The notes beneath the pieces are model-generated. The model did no database searches. It saw nothing but the letters and a program-made list of their open reading frames with translations, and was not told the origin of the DNA. From the NCBI GenBank assembly GCA_902141825.1, contig CABFPG010000006.1:365255-429254 (forward strand): a stretch of DNA of 64,000 bases, written 5' to 3'. Shown here piece after piece: positions 9,059 through 18,920 of the stretch. A program made the translations under genes and the position numbers. Source of the stretch: Thalassocella blandensis (lineage in GTDB: Bacteria > Pseudomonadota > Gammaproteobacteria > Pseudomonadales > Cellvibrionaceae). Within the stretch, counting starts at the first letter, position 1. Every line of letters starts with the position of its first letter.

Positions 9059-9579
9059 CGTAACGCAATATTCGTTCTTCATCGCCACTCGAGCTCAATT
9101 CCGATCCTGTGGCGATAGGGCGTATTTCAGCTAGCTCATCGCTCAGAAACCAGCATCGAATATATCGATTACAAGCACTTGGACTGGTGAAACAAGAACC
9201 AATTCACTCCCGTTGCAAAACCTTATTGATTTCACAAAAACGAAACTGTTATATTCTGACCACAGTCAGCACAAAAGCTGATGATAATTATATACATTGC
9301 TATTTTTCGCGCTCCTGACACCACCATTACAAGCAAATTCAGACGTTTATGAACGTTGAACAAACAATTTGCCCCTACCGATAAAACAACGAGTAAGCCA
9401 CTAAGCTTACCGCCTGATCAAAATCCGACATAGCTCCCGACACGCGGGCAGCTCGGTTATATCTATCCGAAAACCATTGTAAACAGCTTTCTCCAGCCGT
9501 CTGCAACGCCGCTGCCTTCACATTTTTCCGTGTATGAATCATGTCGACTTTCTTTGAATTGCAATTGCAGTAAACACTC
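9059..9579. other. Intergenic region with no supported gene
   Basis: About 520 bp. A plus frame at 9109-9318 and a minus frame at 9375-9590 are open but lack ribosome-binding sites and have unprotein-like composition. No RNA gene or clear terminator was recognised. Confidence 0.4.
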
Positions 9580-10200
9580 ATGAAATACACAACAACAATC
9601 TATCGCCATTTATCTTTAATGCTGTGCGCATGTGCCTTGATCTCTTGCGGAGAACAACACAGCAATTCAAGCGATTCGAAAACAGACGTAACAACGCTAA
9701 GCAAGCAGGAAATCCCTAATTGTGTACTCGATGTAGAAGCAAGACAGATAAAAAAATGCAGCCCTGACATTACCGAAGATTATACCGGCTTTAGCGGTCT
9801 TCTCATGATTGATGCAATTCGACCAGACCGTCAATGGATGCCAACTACGGGCATTGAACTGGTTTCCCCGGATCAAAATAACGTTATTCGCATGACCTTT
9901 ACGGTAAGAAAATGGGCCACGGATGAAAACGGTATGGAAGTCGTTAGCAAAACACCATTTATCGGCAGCATTGAAAAATGGAAGCATAAAGAGTTGCAAT
10001 GGCGCAAAGAAGTTGAAGCTACGATCCAGCCGGCTCAACCTTTTACTTTTAGCATTCACTGGCAACAGCAAAAGGAACTGCAAATAGCGCTCGATGAAGA
10101 AACAATTACGATAGATAACATAGGTTTCGATATAAGCCAGTTTTCCATTTATGGCTCCGGTGTTCGTGTCGCTACTTCGGACTTCGGCATTTTACATTAA
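9580..10200 (+). CDS. Lipoprotein of unknown function (206 aa)
   Basis: A predicted lipoprotein: the N-terminus has a signal peptide ending in a lipobox (CALISCGE; lipidated Cys ~23). The mature domain (~70-206) is beta-rich with regularly spaced Trp and Lys and resembles a jelly-roll or concanavalin-like fold, but I cannot assign a family. No downstream partner is obvious; the next gene, 118 bp on, is a secreted carbohydrate-binding protein. There is no strong Shine-Dalgarno before the ATG. Confidence 0.6.
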   Translation: MKYTTTIYRHLSLMLCACALISCGEQHSNSSDSKTDVTTLSKQEIPNCVLDVEARQIKKCSPDITEDYTGFSGLLMIDAIRPDRQWMPTTGIELVSPDQNNVIRMTFTVRKWATDENGMEVVSKTPFIGSIEKWKHKELQWRKEVEATIQPAQPFTFSIHWQQQKELQIALDEETITIDNIGFDISQFSIYGSGVRVATSDFGILH

Positions 10201-10318
10201 CCCGAGAATGACCCTATTGAGGCGCCACAATTTCCCCACATGGCTGTACAACATTTTTGTTTCACGACTTCATCATTGCTTTTACAGCCAACAATAAACA
10301 ACAAATTACAGGTGTAAC

Positions 10319-11317
10319 ATGATTAAGCGATCACTGATCTTAACAACCTTATACGCTGGGCTTTCAGCGACGAGTACACTGGCGGCAATGGATTGCGGAA
10401 ATTTGCCTAGCTGGAAAAACGCAGATGCGTATACCGGTGGAACACAAGTTCAACACGAAGGCAAAGTATACAGCGCCGCCTGGTGGACCCAAGGCGCAAA
10501 CCCATCGACAAACTCCGGCCCTTGGCAGGAATGGAAATATGTGGACAGTTGCGGCGGAAGCGGAAATTCTTCCAGTAGCTCTTCTAGCAGTTCATCGAGC
10601 TCTTCCAGCTCTTCCTCCAGCAGCTCAAGCTCTTCCAGCGGTGCCAGTGGGAATTGCCCATCCTTCTCAGTGGGTAGTCAGTATGCCTATGGCGATACCA
10701 TCAGTAACGCAGGAGGATATTATCGCTGTGATGTTGCTGGTTGGTGCTCTCTCGGCGGAGCCTATGAACCCGGTGTTGGCTGGGCTCAATCCTATGCCTG
10801 GTCTGCAGTATCAGCAAATCAATGCGGTGGCGGAACAGGTTCGAGCAGCTCCTCAAGCAGCTCTAGCAGTTCCTCTAGCAGCTCAAGTTCTTCATCCAGC
10901 AGTTCAAGCGGCAACCCCGGTGGCGACTGTGGTTCACCTTGGTACAAAGCACGCTTGACTCACTATACCTCCTACCCAGATCCCGGCAGTGACGAATGTC
11001 TTTACTACAACGGTTGTACGTGGGCCGGGTATTTTTATGGTGTAGATGGCAAAATGCCAGAGTCTTGGGTACAGTCGCACAACATCATCGCGGTGCATTT
11101 AAAAGACTGGAACTGGCTGGGCTTGAAAGAGCTGAACCTGCGTCAGGGAAGTCGCTTCATCACCGGTACGGTGTATGATGGATGTTCTGATTCTGACTGT
11201 AGCGGATGCTGTACGCAAAACCTTGGCGGTGACGGCTTCCTGATTGATATCGAGAAATACACCATGCAACGCTTTGGTTCAGGCGATGGAATCGTAGAAT
11301 TCCAGGTTTGTAACTAA
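10319..11317 (+). CDS. Secreted CBM5/12 - CBM73-like - barrel protein with poly-serine linkers
   Basis: A secreted carbohydrate-binding protein, probably chitin- or cellulose-associated. After a signal peptide comes a CBM5/12-type module (~25-78; aromatic AAWWTQGANPSTNSGPWQEW). A ~30-residue poly-Ser linker follows, then a second small module resembling CBM73 of Cellvibrio LPMOs (~115-170; YRCDVAGWCS, YEPGVGWAQSYAW) and a second poly-Ser linker. The C-terminal ~125-residue cysteine-rich domain (ARLTHYTSYPDPGSDEC start, DSDCSGCCTQNLGG) suggests a double-psi beta-barrel of the expansin/GH45-like superfold. The catalytic state of that barrel is unknown. Poly-Ser linkers are a hallmark of Cellvibrionaceae. 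A convincing terminator follows. Confidence 0.8.
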   Translation: MIKRSLILTTLYAGLSATSTLAAMDCGNLPSWKNADAYTGGTQVQHEGKVYSAAWWTQGANPSTNSGPWQEWKYVDSCGGSGNSSSSSSSSSSSSSSSSSSSSSSSSGASGNCPSFSVGSQYAYGDTISNAGGYYRCDVAGWCSLGGAYEPGVGWAQSYAWSAVSANQCGGGTGSSSSSSSSSSSSSSSSSSSSSSSGNPGGDCGSPWYKARLTHYTSYPDPGSDECLYYNGCTWAGYFYGVDGKMPESWVQSHNIIAVHLKDWNWLGLKELNLRQGSRFITGTVYDGCSDSDCSGCCTQNLGGDGFLIDIEKYTMQRFGSGDGIVEFQVCN

Positions 11318-11335
11318 GTCATCGCATTGACAACC

Positions 11336-11369
11336 ATTAAAGCCAGTGTCGCTTGATCCTGGCTTTAAT
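11336..11369 (+). terminator. Terminator hairpin after the CBM-barrel gene
   Basis: A perfect 11-bp stem ATTAAAGCCAG/CTGGCTTTAAT with a 12-nt loop, 19 bp after the stop. It lies between convergent genes and may serve both strands. Confidence 0.75.
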
Positions 11370-11386
11370 GTTTACAGTACTTGTCT

Positions 11387-11863
11387 TTATTTTGTTTTAA
11401 TCACAACAGACCCGGCCATTTTATCGTGAAAGCCTTGTTTCTTCTTATCGATACCCACCCAAATTAACCCCAGCATCAGTGGAATAACAGAAACATAGTA
11501 ACCCACGTAACGAATAATCGCTTTGCTCACCTTCAGAGTGGAAAAATCTTTAGCATCAACGACTTTCAAATTCAGAATCATTTTACCAGGCGTTGCCGAT
11601 TTATAGATCCAAAACAAGATAACTGCCACCGCCGGAAAAACATAACTCACAATAAAATCAACAGGGCCATTTACAAAGGATTCCGACATCCAATAACTTT
11701 TACCGTAAACAAGCAGTAAAAGTGGAATAGTAATAAACATCACAATCAGCGTGTCAATAATGGAAGCCACCACACGAATCCAAAAACCGGCATACTCATA
11801 TTGTTGCTCTGATGTTTGTTCCAGATCACTTGATGGCGATTGATAAATATTTGAATCAGTCAC
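11387..11863 (-). CDS. RDD-family membrane protein
   Basis: A 158-aa integral membrane protein of the RDD family. It shows the family layout: a short acidic-polar N-terminus, YAGFWIRVVASIIDTLIVMF (RxxAxxID-type first helix with Arg and Asp), a second helix around VFPAVAVILFWIYKSATPGKMI with the TPGK motif, and a third near YVGYYVSVIPLMLGLIWV. The function of small RDD proteins is uncertain; some have been linked to ion exchange. It is monocistronic and convergent with the CBM-barrel gene. A 14-bp perfect palindrome lies ~22 bp upstream of its start. Confidence 0.85.
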   Translation of the reverse strand: MTDSNIYQSPSSDLEQTSEQQYEYAGFWIRVVASIIDTLIVMFITIPLLLLVYGKSYWMSESFVNGPVDFIVSYVFPAVAVILFWIYKSATPGKMILNLKVVDAKDFSTLKVSKAIIRYVGYYVSVIPLMLGLIWVGIDKKKQGFHDKMAGSVVIKTK

Positions 11864-12271
11864 AGTTTCAACCCTCTATATTATAATTCACGTGAATTCT
11901 TAAGCTTGTTAGGAGAAGTCTGACGCAGATTTCAAAGAATTGCTTTGCAAAAAATCCAGTGTAAGCTCCGTTCCAAAAAGCTCAGAAAGATAATAACCGG
12001 CCATGATGATAGCCCGACTCTGGCGAACTTCCAACATATACTGAAAGCCCTGGTGAAAGATGGCGAGAAAAGGTAAATATTAAGGAAATACAGGATAAAC
12101 AATCTGCCATTAAATGGCGGAAAGAAGTTTAATAATATAGGTAAAAATTTTTGGTTATTTTTCAGCGATGAATCCAATCAGTTTTCAATATATGCATCTA
12201 GGCTTGTGAAATGCAAGAAAGATATTATGTTTCAAGTATTCCACAAACCCTTAACAAACGTTCCGATTAAA
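11864..12271. other. Intergenic region upstream of the RDD gene and downstream of the GH16 gene
   Basis: About 400 bp. Apart from the palindrome at 11885-11898 I see no supported gene. An 81-codon minus frame at 11932-12177 is Phe/Leu-rich without a good ribosome-binding site and is not called. Confidence 0.4.
11885..11898. promoter_or_regulatory. 14-bp perfect palindrome upstream of the RDD gene
   Basis: AATTCACGTGAATT is a perfect dyad 22 bp upstream of the RDD start codon. Position and symmetry suit an operator for a dimeric regulator, but no cognate regulator is identified. Confidence 0.35.
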
Positions 12272-14098
12272 TTATTGACCCGCTTCCTTCAACACCACAT
12301 TGTCCACTCTGAATACGGCGCCGTTTTGATTTCCCCAGGCGGGGAAAATAACCAAAGGGGTCTGTAATCTTGAAAGACTGATATTGCTGCCATTTCGCTC
12401 AACCAGATCGTCAAGGTTAAATGTGAAGTGTTGCCATACGCCAACCGTCGGAGCCAGGCCCTCTGTACTTGAACTTAATGGTACATCTCCCGTGGATTCA
12501 TTCGGGTTTTCTGTTTTCATCATCCAAGTGGTCCCTGCAGGCTCACTGACAACAAACAGATCAAACTCCAATGTGCCGCCAGCATATGCGCTAAAATTCA
12601 TCGAATTTTCAGATTGGAAATAAGTAACTGTCTGATTGCCGGTGTAAGAAAACTCCACCACATTACCGTGACCTTCAGCATCAACAGGATCTGTCTTAAT
12701 TTCATAAGTAACACTGCTGCCCTCACCAAATGAGCTGTGTTTCAATGGCCAGGAACCAGTGGCATCAATAAACACATTTGCTACAGGTGAAGGTGCAGTG
12801 TCAGTTGAAACCAGTGCAGGACGCTCTTCACCTTCCACGATTTGCGGGTTATCTCCAATGGTGGCACACCCCGCCCCGGTGGATGGAGATACACTACATT
12901 CGTAAACACGCACATAATCAACTAAATAGGATTGAGGGAACACGGATTCATCTACACCACCTTCATTGACATTTCCGGCCCAGGAGCCACCGACGGCAAA
13001 ATTCAGAATAATGTGATAAGGCGAAGCAGTACCAAATGGTTCACCTACTGGCGCATCGACAAGCTGGCCATCCAATATATACTGCGAATACCAGCCATCT
13101 TCAGTTTGTGTTGCATAGTGATAACCGTCAACATACCAGCGGATTTCACCTTCTTCCCATTCCACAGCATAGACATGGTAGTCATCGGCTGGATTGGCAT
13201 CACCCGGTAAACTGTATTCAGCACCGGTATGCTCGTTACCCGGCCAGGCTCGACCATAGTGCAAAGTGCCAAATATACGATCTTCCAACTCAGAAGATTC
13301 CGGGGTTAACTTCGCTTTTAAATTGACGGTTTCCATTATGTCAATTTCACCAGAAGCAGCCCAGGTTCCATAAGGCGAACTGGTAGGTAACATCCAAAAC
13401 GCCGGCCAGGTACCCTGACCAAAAGGAAGTTTCGCTCGCATTTCAAATTTGCCATATGACCATTCCGCCAATTCGCGAGTTCGTAAACGAGCTGAGGTAA
13501 AGGGTAAGGTTACATTCTGACCGGGATAGTTGGGATCTTCCTCATTTACATTCGGGCCACTATATTGTTCATGACGTGCAACGATATTTAAAATACCATC
13601 CTGCACAAAGGCATTTTCCGGGCGGTTGGTGTAACACTGCTGCTCTCCGTTCCCCCCGCCCCAGCAATTCACTTCAAAATTCCACTTGCTCGAATCGATC
13701 GATGTACCGTCGAAATTATCTTCCCAAACCAGAGTCCAGCCATTGGCATCTGGAGTAGGCGTAGGAGTAATTGTCGGCGTGGGTGTTGCAGTTGGTGTAG
13801 GTGTGATAGTAGGAGTCACCGTTGGTGTCGGCTCCACAGTAGGAGTTGGTGTGACAGTAGGAGTCGCCGTTGGTGTCGGTTCCACGCTAGGTGTTGCTGT
13901 TACTGTGGGTGTGGGCGTTACCGTGACCGTAGGGGTTGGAGTTGTCGTGGGCGTTGGGTCTGGTGAGGGTTGAACTGTTGGGTCTGGCGTAATTGTCGGT
14001 GATGGATTACCACCACCATCACTGCCCCCACAGGAAATAATCAAGGTACTTGCTGCTGCACAGAAAGACATTTTTGCAAGTATTTTTGAATAAGGCAT
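12272..14098 (-). CDS. GH16 endo-beta-1,3-glucanase (laminarinase-type) lipoprotein
   Basis: A surface lipoprotein glucanase. The N-terminus has a lipobox (TLIISCGG; Cys23), then an ~85-residue Thr-Pro-rich linker (~33-117). The GH16 catalytic domain (~121-400) starts [11 protein letters not shown] and carries the catalytic EIDIME motif at 251-256, whose first and last Glu are nucleophile and acid/base in the family. The C-terminal ~180 residues form a galactose-binding-like carbohydrate-binding domain ([13 protein letters not shown] to [13 protein letters not shown]). Laminarin-like beta-1,3-glucan is the likely substrate, by family; this is inference. The gene is divergent from the TauE/SafE gene across a 510-bp region. 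The linker is encoded by a highly repetitive DNA stretch (~13750-13990). Confidence 0.9.
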   Translation of the reverse strand: MPYSKILAKMSFCAAASTLIISCGGSDGGGNPSPTITPDPTVQPSPDPTPTTTPTPTVTVTPTPTVTATPSVEPTPTATPTVTPTPTVEPTPTVTPTITPTPTATPTPTITPTPTPDANGWTLVWEDNFDGTSIDSSKWNFEVNCWGGGNGEQQCYTNRPENAFVQDGILNIVARHEQYSGPNVNEEDPNYPGQNVTLPFTSARLRTRELAEWSYGKFEMRAKLPFGQGTWPAFWMLPTSSPYGTWAASGEIDIMETVNLKAKLTPESSELEDRIFGTLHYGRAWPGNEHTGAEYSLPGDANPADDYHVYAVEWEEGEIRWYVDGYHYATQTEDGWYSQYILDGQLVDAPVGEPFGTASPYHIILNFAVGGSWAGNVNEGGVDESVFPQSYLVDYVRVYECSVSPSTGAGCATIGDNPQIVEGEERPALVSTDTAPSPVANVFIDATGSWPLKHSSFGEGSSVTYEIKTDPVDAEGHGNVVEFSYTGNQTVTYFQSENSMNFSAYAGGTLEFDLFVVSEPAGTTWMMKTENPNESTGDVPLSSSTEGLAPTVGVWQHFTFNLDDLVERNGSNISLSRLQTPLVIFPAWGNQNGAVFRVDNVVLKEAGQ

Positions 14099-14608
14099 AA
14101 GTGTTTTTCTCTAAGGTTTGAGTTAGCGGTTTATCAAGATGAGTCGTCTCCAAAGTGGGGTATGGTGAATTGTATTATTGTTATTCTACGCGGGTATCCC
14201 GCTCCGCTTCTCTGAAGATCCAACGTTTTATCTTAGTGGATGGCAGCCATGAATACTGTTTGCTGTGTCACCAATTCAATCCTCAGCGACAGAAAGGAAT
14301 ACCTGGTGGAAGACCATTTTTATCGAATTGAAGGTTTAAAGGGGCTTGAAGGTTTAACGAGCTTGAAGGTTTACGGAGCTTGATAGTTTAAAGAAACGTG
14401 AAAATTACACGGCGCCCTAAAACAGGGCTACTTGAAGTATCAATTCGAATTTTCGTCAGAAAAAATGATCCGGGCTGCGCTTCTTACAAAAATCTTAACC
14501 GAGATAAAAAAGTTATAAGCACATGACGACATGATATTTCCCTTGTTTTAATACACTTCATTACTATGGCCGCTCCCGCCATTACCGGCTTATTTGAGTC
14601 GTACAACC
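14099..14608. other. Divergent promoter region between GH16 and TauE genes
   Basis: About 510 bp between divergent genes, containing a 17-bp tandem repeat at 14328-14395. No gene is supported. Promoters for both genes are expected here but none was fixed. Confidence 0.4.
14328..14395. repeat. 17-18-bp degenerate tandem repeat (four units)
   Basis: Units beginning TTGAAGGTTTA at 14328, 14346 and 14363, with a degenerate fourth (TTGATAGTTTA) at 14380. Consensus TTGAAGGTTTAACGAGC, non-coding. Confidence 0.7.
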
Positions 14609-15571
14609 ATGAAATTGCGAAACATAGATTTATCTTCCAGCCCCGTAAATCTTGAACACCAGGCTCTGGCACTGCCGCCAATCGAGAAACAACCATTGCA
14701 CCCTGTTTTACAGGCTTCGGTTGTGGCTGTCTGTATTATTCTGAGTGTGTTTGTAGTCGCCGGTATGACAAACATCTTCTGGCCATCGTTTGATGCAGGA
14801 ATAAAAACTGTATCTGACGTAATTAGCAGCCCTGTGTTTTGGACTGCAATGGCCATCGGTCTGCTTGCACAAACCGTCGATGGTGCGCTGGGTATGGCAT
14901 ATGGCATTACATCAACTTCATTTTTATTGGCTTCTGGTATTCCACCCGCACTTGCAACTGCTTCGGTTCACATGGCTGAAGTTTTTACCACGGGCGTTTC
15001 GGGTGTCGCGCATGCAAAGCTCGGCAATGTAAATCGCCAATTGTTTCTCCGCTTATTACTGCCCGGTATATTAGGAGTAATCACAGGTGCTCTGGTGGTC
15101 ACCACTCTGGACGCAAGTATTTTGAAGCCCATAATAAGTGGGTATTTGTTGTTAATGGGAGTCTACATCCTGTGTAAAGCATTCAAAAAAATACAGTCAT
15201 CACACAATGCATTACCTAGACACATTGCCAAGCTTGCATTTATTGGGGGTTTTGTCGATACAAGCGGTGGCGGAGGTTGGGGTCCGGTTGTCACCACCAC
15301 ATTGCTCGGCAGTGGTCATGATCCACGCACCACAATCGGCTCCGTTAATTTTGCAGAATTTTTCTTAACTTTAATTAGCGCAACATCATTATTTATACTT
15401 GTTGAGGAATCCATTTGGCCTGTGGTCACCGGTCTTATGCTGGGCGGGTTATTAGCTGCACCCTTTGCAGCACTGGCATGTAAGCATATTCCAGCCAAAA
15501 CCTTACTCATTGTTGTGGGTTTGTTGATTAGCGCAATTTCAGTATTCAGTTTAACTCGACTGTTTTGGTAA
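14609..15571 (+). CDS. TauE/SafE-family membrane transporter
   Basis: A polytopic inner-membrane protein of the TauE/SafE (sulfite exporter-like) family, ~320 aa with about eight predicted helices. The family-typical glycine-rich motifs are present: a first half around QTVDGALGMAYGITSTSFLL and a pseudo-repeat around GGFVDTSGGGGWGPVVTTTL, consistent with the internal duplication of this family. Members export sulfite, sulfoacetate or other small organic anions; the substrate here cannot be read. The ATG at 14609 is chosen over a TTG at 14594; neither has a strong ribosome-binding site. It is monocistronic, followed by a long-stem hairpin. Confidence 0.88.
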   Translation: MKLRNIDLSSSPVNLEHQALALPPIEKQPLHPVLQASVVAVCIILSVFVVAGMTNIFWPSFDAGIKTVSDVISSPVFWTAMAIGLLAQTVDGALGMAYGITSTSFLLASGIPPALATASVHMAEVFTTGVSGVAHAKLGNVNRQLFLRLLLPGILGVITGALVVTTLDASILKPIISGYLLLMGVYILCKAFKKIQSSHNALPRHIAKLAFIGGFVDTSGGGGWGPVVTTTLLGSGHDPRTTIGSVNFAEFFLTLISATSLFILVEESIWPVVTGLMLGGLLAAPFAALACKHIPAKTLLIVVGLLISAISVFSLTRLFW

Positions 15572-15600
15572 GCATAAAATCAAAGTGTTACTACTCACCG

Positions 15601-15664
15601 CTTCCCGCTATGGATTGCTTGTTTGTGCTTAGTTGTATGCATGGCGTTAATCTATAGCGGGAAG
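15601..15664. terminator. Hairpin between convergent TauE and amidohydrolase genes
   Basis: An 11-bp perfect stem CTTCCCGCTAT/ATAGCGGGAAG with a 42-nt loop. It lies between convergent genes and has no clear U-tract, so termination is only probable. Confidence 0.4.
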
Positions 15665-15729
15665 ATTAGAAAATGCCTGATTAATCATTTGTGAATAGCT
15701 CAGTCATTTTATTGGTTTAAATCACACGT

Positions 15730-17289
15730 CTAAAAGCTTTGGCTTTTTATTCCATCCATTACCTGCGTTTCGGTTCGATGGTAAGAAATATGTTTCGCCT
15801 GTTGCTTGAGTTTTTTAATGTCGTTTGCATCAAACCATCGCCCGGAAGCAAAAATCCCGTCGATTTTCTGCAAATGTTCAATGGACAATAATGGATTCTC
15901 TTCGAGCAAAATCAAATCGGCAACATAGCCTTTTTTAATGCGACCAATTTGGTCGGCGTAACCCAATACTTTTGCCGGGTTTACTGTGGCTGTTTGCAGA
16001 ATTTCAAAAGGAGTTAACCCAGCCTCTGACATTAACTGGAATTCATCCAACAGTGATTGGCCTGGGATATTGGTAAAAATACCGGAGTCCGAACCCGCCA
16101 GCAACACCACACCCTCCTCAGCAAAAATTTTAGTAGCTCGCTGATAAAACTTATCAAAATTCTCCCGCGTTCCTTTCGGTTGCTGAGACCAATAAGCAAA
16201 CATTTCCGTTTCAAATCCAGCGATAAAAGGATTCAGATACTCAACTCCATCCCGTTTTAAATAAGCTCCCTGTGTGTTAGAGGTCATCACCAAATTATGG
16301 TGGGCAATAAGCGTAGGTGTTACTGCTGTATGGCTTTGCGCTATCTGCTTCGCTAGCTTTCGAGTCTTCGCCAGATCAAAATCATCGTAAAGCGCATGCC
16401 ATACGACACTTTCCATATGTTCAATAGACACAAAACTATCCTCAAGCAATTCTATGAAGGCAATTTTAAACGGCTTTTTCAATGGAATACCTTCATCACG
16501 AATACCTTCTGGTGTGTGTCCCATTAGCGTCATGCCCAATTTTTTCGCATGCTTGAGGATAGCTTCGTAAGATTCTCGAGATAAATTTGAGTACACTTTT
16601 AAGTGGCGATAGCCCATATCATATTGATACTGCACCGCCCGCACCGCTTCTTCAGCATTATTTACAATCTGGTGATTGGGTTGCGCATTGGGTCCATTGC
16701 CATTTAGGATGGGTCCCGTTGTGAGTAAACGAGGACCGATCAACTCACCATTTTCAATCTGTTCTGCAAATCGTAAGTGGTACGGCATTCCCGAAGCATT
16801 GCGAATCGTCGTGATACCGTAAGCTAAGTTTGCCATCAGCTCAGGGGCATCCCATATATGGACATGGACATCAACTAGTCCTGGCAAAAGGTATTTCCCT
16901 GTACCGTCTATGACAACATGATCATCAAGAGCTTTGACAGGTATTTTTCTTGCCACCCGCTTAATCATGCCGTCTTCAATCAATACCGACAGCGGCTTAA
17001 CTTTAGGAGCTTTCCCTACGAGAGAAATAACATTGGCATTTTTAATCAACACATTGCGTTTTGTCGTGTTGAATTCCGCCACACTGTCAGACATAAAATT
17101 GGATGCTGATGCAGAATCCGCTTGATGCACAGAATCAACGGTGTTGCCACTTGTTTGATCTGGCGCAGCAGTCACCAAATCAGAGACAATCAGTAAACCG
17201 CAAAGAGCGAGTCGTAATGCATTATGCCGGGCAGATAAGCAGCGGAAAGTAATGTTTTGAAATGACTGAAAGTATAGGTATGTCTTCAT
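15730..17289 (-). CDS. Amidohydrolase-superfamily protein, exported
   Basis: A metal-dependent hydrolase of the amidohydrolase superfamily (imidazolonepropionase/prolidase-like branch). The N-terminal ~42 residues contain a hydrophobic segment (LALCGLLIVSDLVTAA) suggesting export. The strand YLLPGLVDVHVHIW carries the metal-ligand H142 and H144. Later conserved elements are MGHTPEG, the HHNLVMT strand and AGSDSG (the Asp ligand region), ending in the composite beta-sandwich (KKGYVADLILLEENPL). Members of this branch hydrolyse dipeptides or cyclic amides; the substrate is unknown. It faces the TauE gene convergently. ATG at 17289. Confidence 0.88.
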   Translation of the reverse strand: MKTYLYFQSFQNITFRCLSARHNALRLALCGLLIVSDLVTAAPDQTSGNTVDSVHQADSASASNFMSDSVAEFNTTKRNVLIKNANVISLVGKAPKVKPLSVLIEDGMIKRVARKIPVKALDDHVVIDGTGKYLLPGLVDVHVHIWDAPELMANLAYGITTIRNASGMPYHLRFAEQIENGELIGPRLLTTGPILNGNGPNAQPNHQIVNNAEEAVRAVQYQYDMGYRHLKVYSNLSRESYEAILKHAKKLGMTLMGHTPEGIRDEGIPLKKPFKIAFIELLEDSFVSIEHMESVVWHALYDDFDLAKTRKLAKQIAQSHTAVTPTLIAHHNLVMTSNTQGAYLKRDGVEYLNPFIAGFETEMFAYWSQQPKGTRENFDKFYQRATKIFAEEGVVLLAGSDSGIFTNIPGQSLLDEFQLMSEAGLTPFEILQTATVNPAKVLGYADQIGRIKKGYVADLILLEENPLLSIEHLQKIDGIFASGRWFDANDIKKLKQQAKHISYHRTETQVMDGIKSQSF

Positions 17290-18326
17290 TGGCGGGGCTT
17301 CTATTGTTGTTTTGAATTTATCTCGAGTACATATAAAACAGCCTATTCAACATTTAGTCTGTTTTATACGCAAACCTCTGTGCGTTCAGTACAAAAATAC
17401 TAGTTGAGTTAGCAAAGTAAAAGCAAGCGTCGTTACCACCAGGCAGGTAGATGAGGTGAAATCGATTTCCCTTGGTACTCAGCGCCATCAACTTTTAGTA
17501 ATTGCGTGCAGGGTTTTATGATTGTTTGTGCAACAAACCTTAAGTGCCATTGCGAATTCAATTAGTTTTGATCTATAAATTTATCCACCAGAGGTGTCGG
17601 AGTTTATCCCGCCCGCCGTTTATCCCTTTTGCATAGCTCTCTTTATTTGTCTCTTTATTAGCCCCTTCATTAGTCTCTTCATAGCCCTCGTTCGATACCG
17701 AATGTCTAGACTATCATTGATGGTTGTTAATCAAAGTAGTTGATCAAGTCTATACTTCGTTCTAAAACTAAGATTAAATGCGCCACCAAGCATGGTTTTA
17801 GGTACTCCTTATACTCCAATGAAAACACAGTCCATGCCACAATAAAGGTGAATATTCACATCGATTTTTTCTTATTCTTTTCAGGTGCATTTTAAAAATA
17901 TATTTTGCTCTAACTGCTTGAGCATCTCTTCGGCTTCACCTTCTTACCTTAATTTCCTGCCGTGCCTTCTTGCCGAGCTTACTTACCACGCCTTCTTATT
18001 CACCGTCTTACTGCTTTTTTAATTTATATTTCCACTCTTTCTCTATTAAATGAAAAATTACTCTCGCTTATTTTTAATTTCAAAGTTCAATACCGTATAT
18101 TTATTTTAAAATGATCGGCCAAATATGAAATTTTGCTGAGAGTTAATTTCACCATCTTGTTGATAATTTCGCTTTGTATTATCGTGAAATCGTTTAGTGA
18201 GTTTTAGTAAATTTATTTCGCATAGCGTAGATATTTTTAATTTATCCGCCGAACAAATAATAAACTTAATAAGCAAAGCAAAAACACAAAAGTTTTGGTA
18301 ATACTTATTCACAGTAAGGACTCGCA
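17290..18326. other. 1-kb intergenic region upstream of the injection-system operon
   Basis: About 1040 bp of AT-rich sequence. It separates the amidohydrolase gene from the contractile injection operon and must contain the operon promoter and any regulatory sites. I see a 12-bp tandem repeat (17639-17686) and a CTTCTTACC-like repetitive stretch around 17930-18010, but no supported gene and no promoter I would commit to. Confidence 0.5.
17639..17686. repeat. 12-bp degenerate tandem repeat (four units)
   Basis: Consecutive units CTCTTTATTTGT, CTCTTTATTAGC, CCCTTCATTAGT and CTCTTCATAGCC, non-coding, ~640 bp upstream of the eCIS operon. Confidence 0.65.
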
Positions 18327-18920
18327 ATGGCCTCGTACAAGGGTGTACATGGTGCATTAACAGCACTGGAAGATTTTTATAAAAATCGTCTACCGGCAGA
18401 ACTAAGTGCCGGACCAACCAACGCGAGTGTAAAACTGTTGGGGAGTAAAGATATTGCCGATAAACTCAGCGGAAATTTACTCGGTATTTATTTACACAGA
18501 ATCACCATAGATGATCATGGCCGAACACGCTTTTTTAAACAACAGGGAACAGCCAATCAACAAGGACCAAGTCCTGAACTCCCTGTCAACCTTCACTTTC
18601 TCTTAATTGCGAATGCCACCAGTGCCACTATAGAAGCCGATCTAATGTCATGGGCCATGGTAGAAATTGCGAACCACAGTCAAATTGATATTTCCCATAT
18701 ACAGGATATCGATGATGAGTGGGGACAGATGGAAGTATTAAACATTACACCGGAAGAAATGAGCACTGAAGATCTGATGCGGATCTGGGACGTGTTTGAA
18801 TCGCCTTACACATCCACAATGCCCTATACCGCAAAAACTATTCGCTTGCGCTTGAATCCACAACGTATCGAAGGTGCAGATATCAAAACACGTGTTTTTC
18901 CCACAGGAAATCTATCATGA
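18327..18920 (+). CDS. eCIS cap-like protein, DUF4255 (Pvc16-N) family
   Basis: First gene of the contractile injection system operon. The 197-aa product matches the DUF4255/Pvc16 N-terminal family: an N-terminal helix (GVHGALTALEDFYKNRLPAE), the VNLHFLLIANA strand, and the RIWDVFESPYTSTMPYTAKTI end typical of these proteins. Pvc16-type proteins cap the distal end of the tube-sheath in PVC and AFP. Soluble, no signal peptide. An AAGGA sequence precedes the ATG. The stop overlaps the next start by 4 bp (ATGA), indicating translational coupling. Confidence 0.85.
   Translation: MASYKGVHGALTALEDFYKNRLPAELSAGPTNASVKLLGSKDIADKLSGNLLGIYLHRITIDDHGRTRFFKQQGTANQQGPSPELPVNLHFLLIANATSATIEADLMSWAMVEIANHSQIDISHIQDIDDEWGQMEVLNITPEEMSTEDLMRIWDVFESPYTSTMPYTAKTIRLRLNPQRIEGADIKTRVFPTGNLS

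Noticed and set aside
9375..9590. 71-codon minus-strand open frame
   Set aside because: Overlaps the start of the lipoprotein gene, lacks a ribosome-binding site and has unconvincing composition.
10425..10958. 177-codon plus-strand frame rich in Ala/Pro
   Set aside because: Frame-shifted shadow of the poly-Ser-linker protein; the repeats in AGC/TCC codons produce it.
13686..13973. Gly/Val-rich plus-strand frame
   Set aside because: Antisense shadow of the Thr-Pro linker of the GH16 gene.
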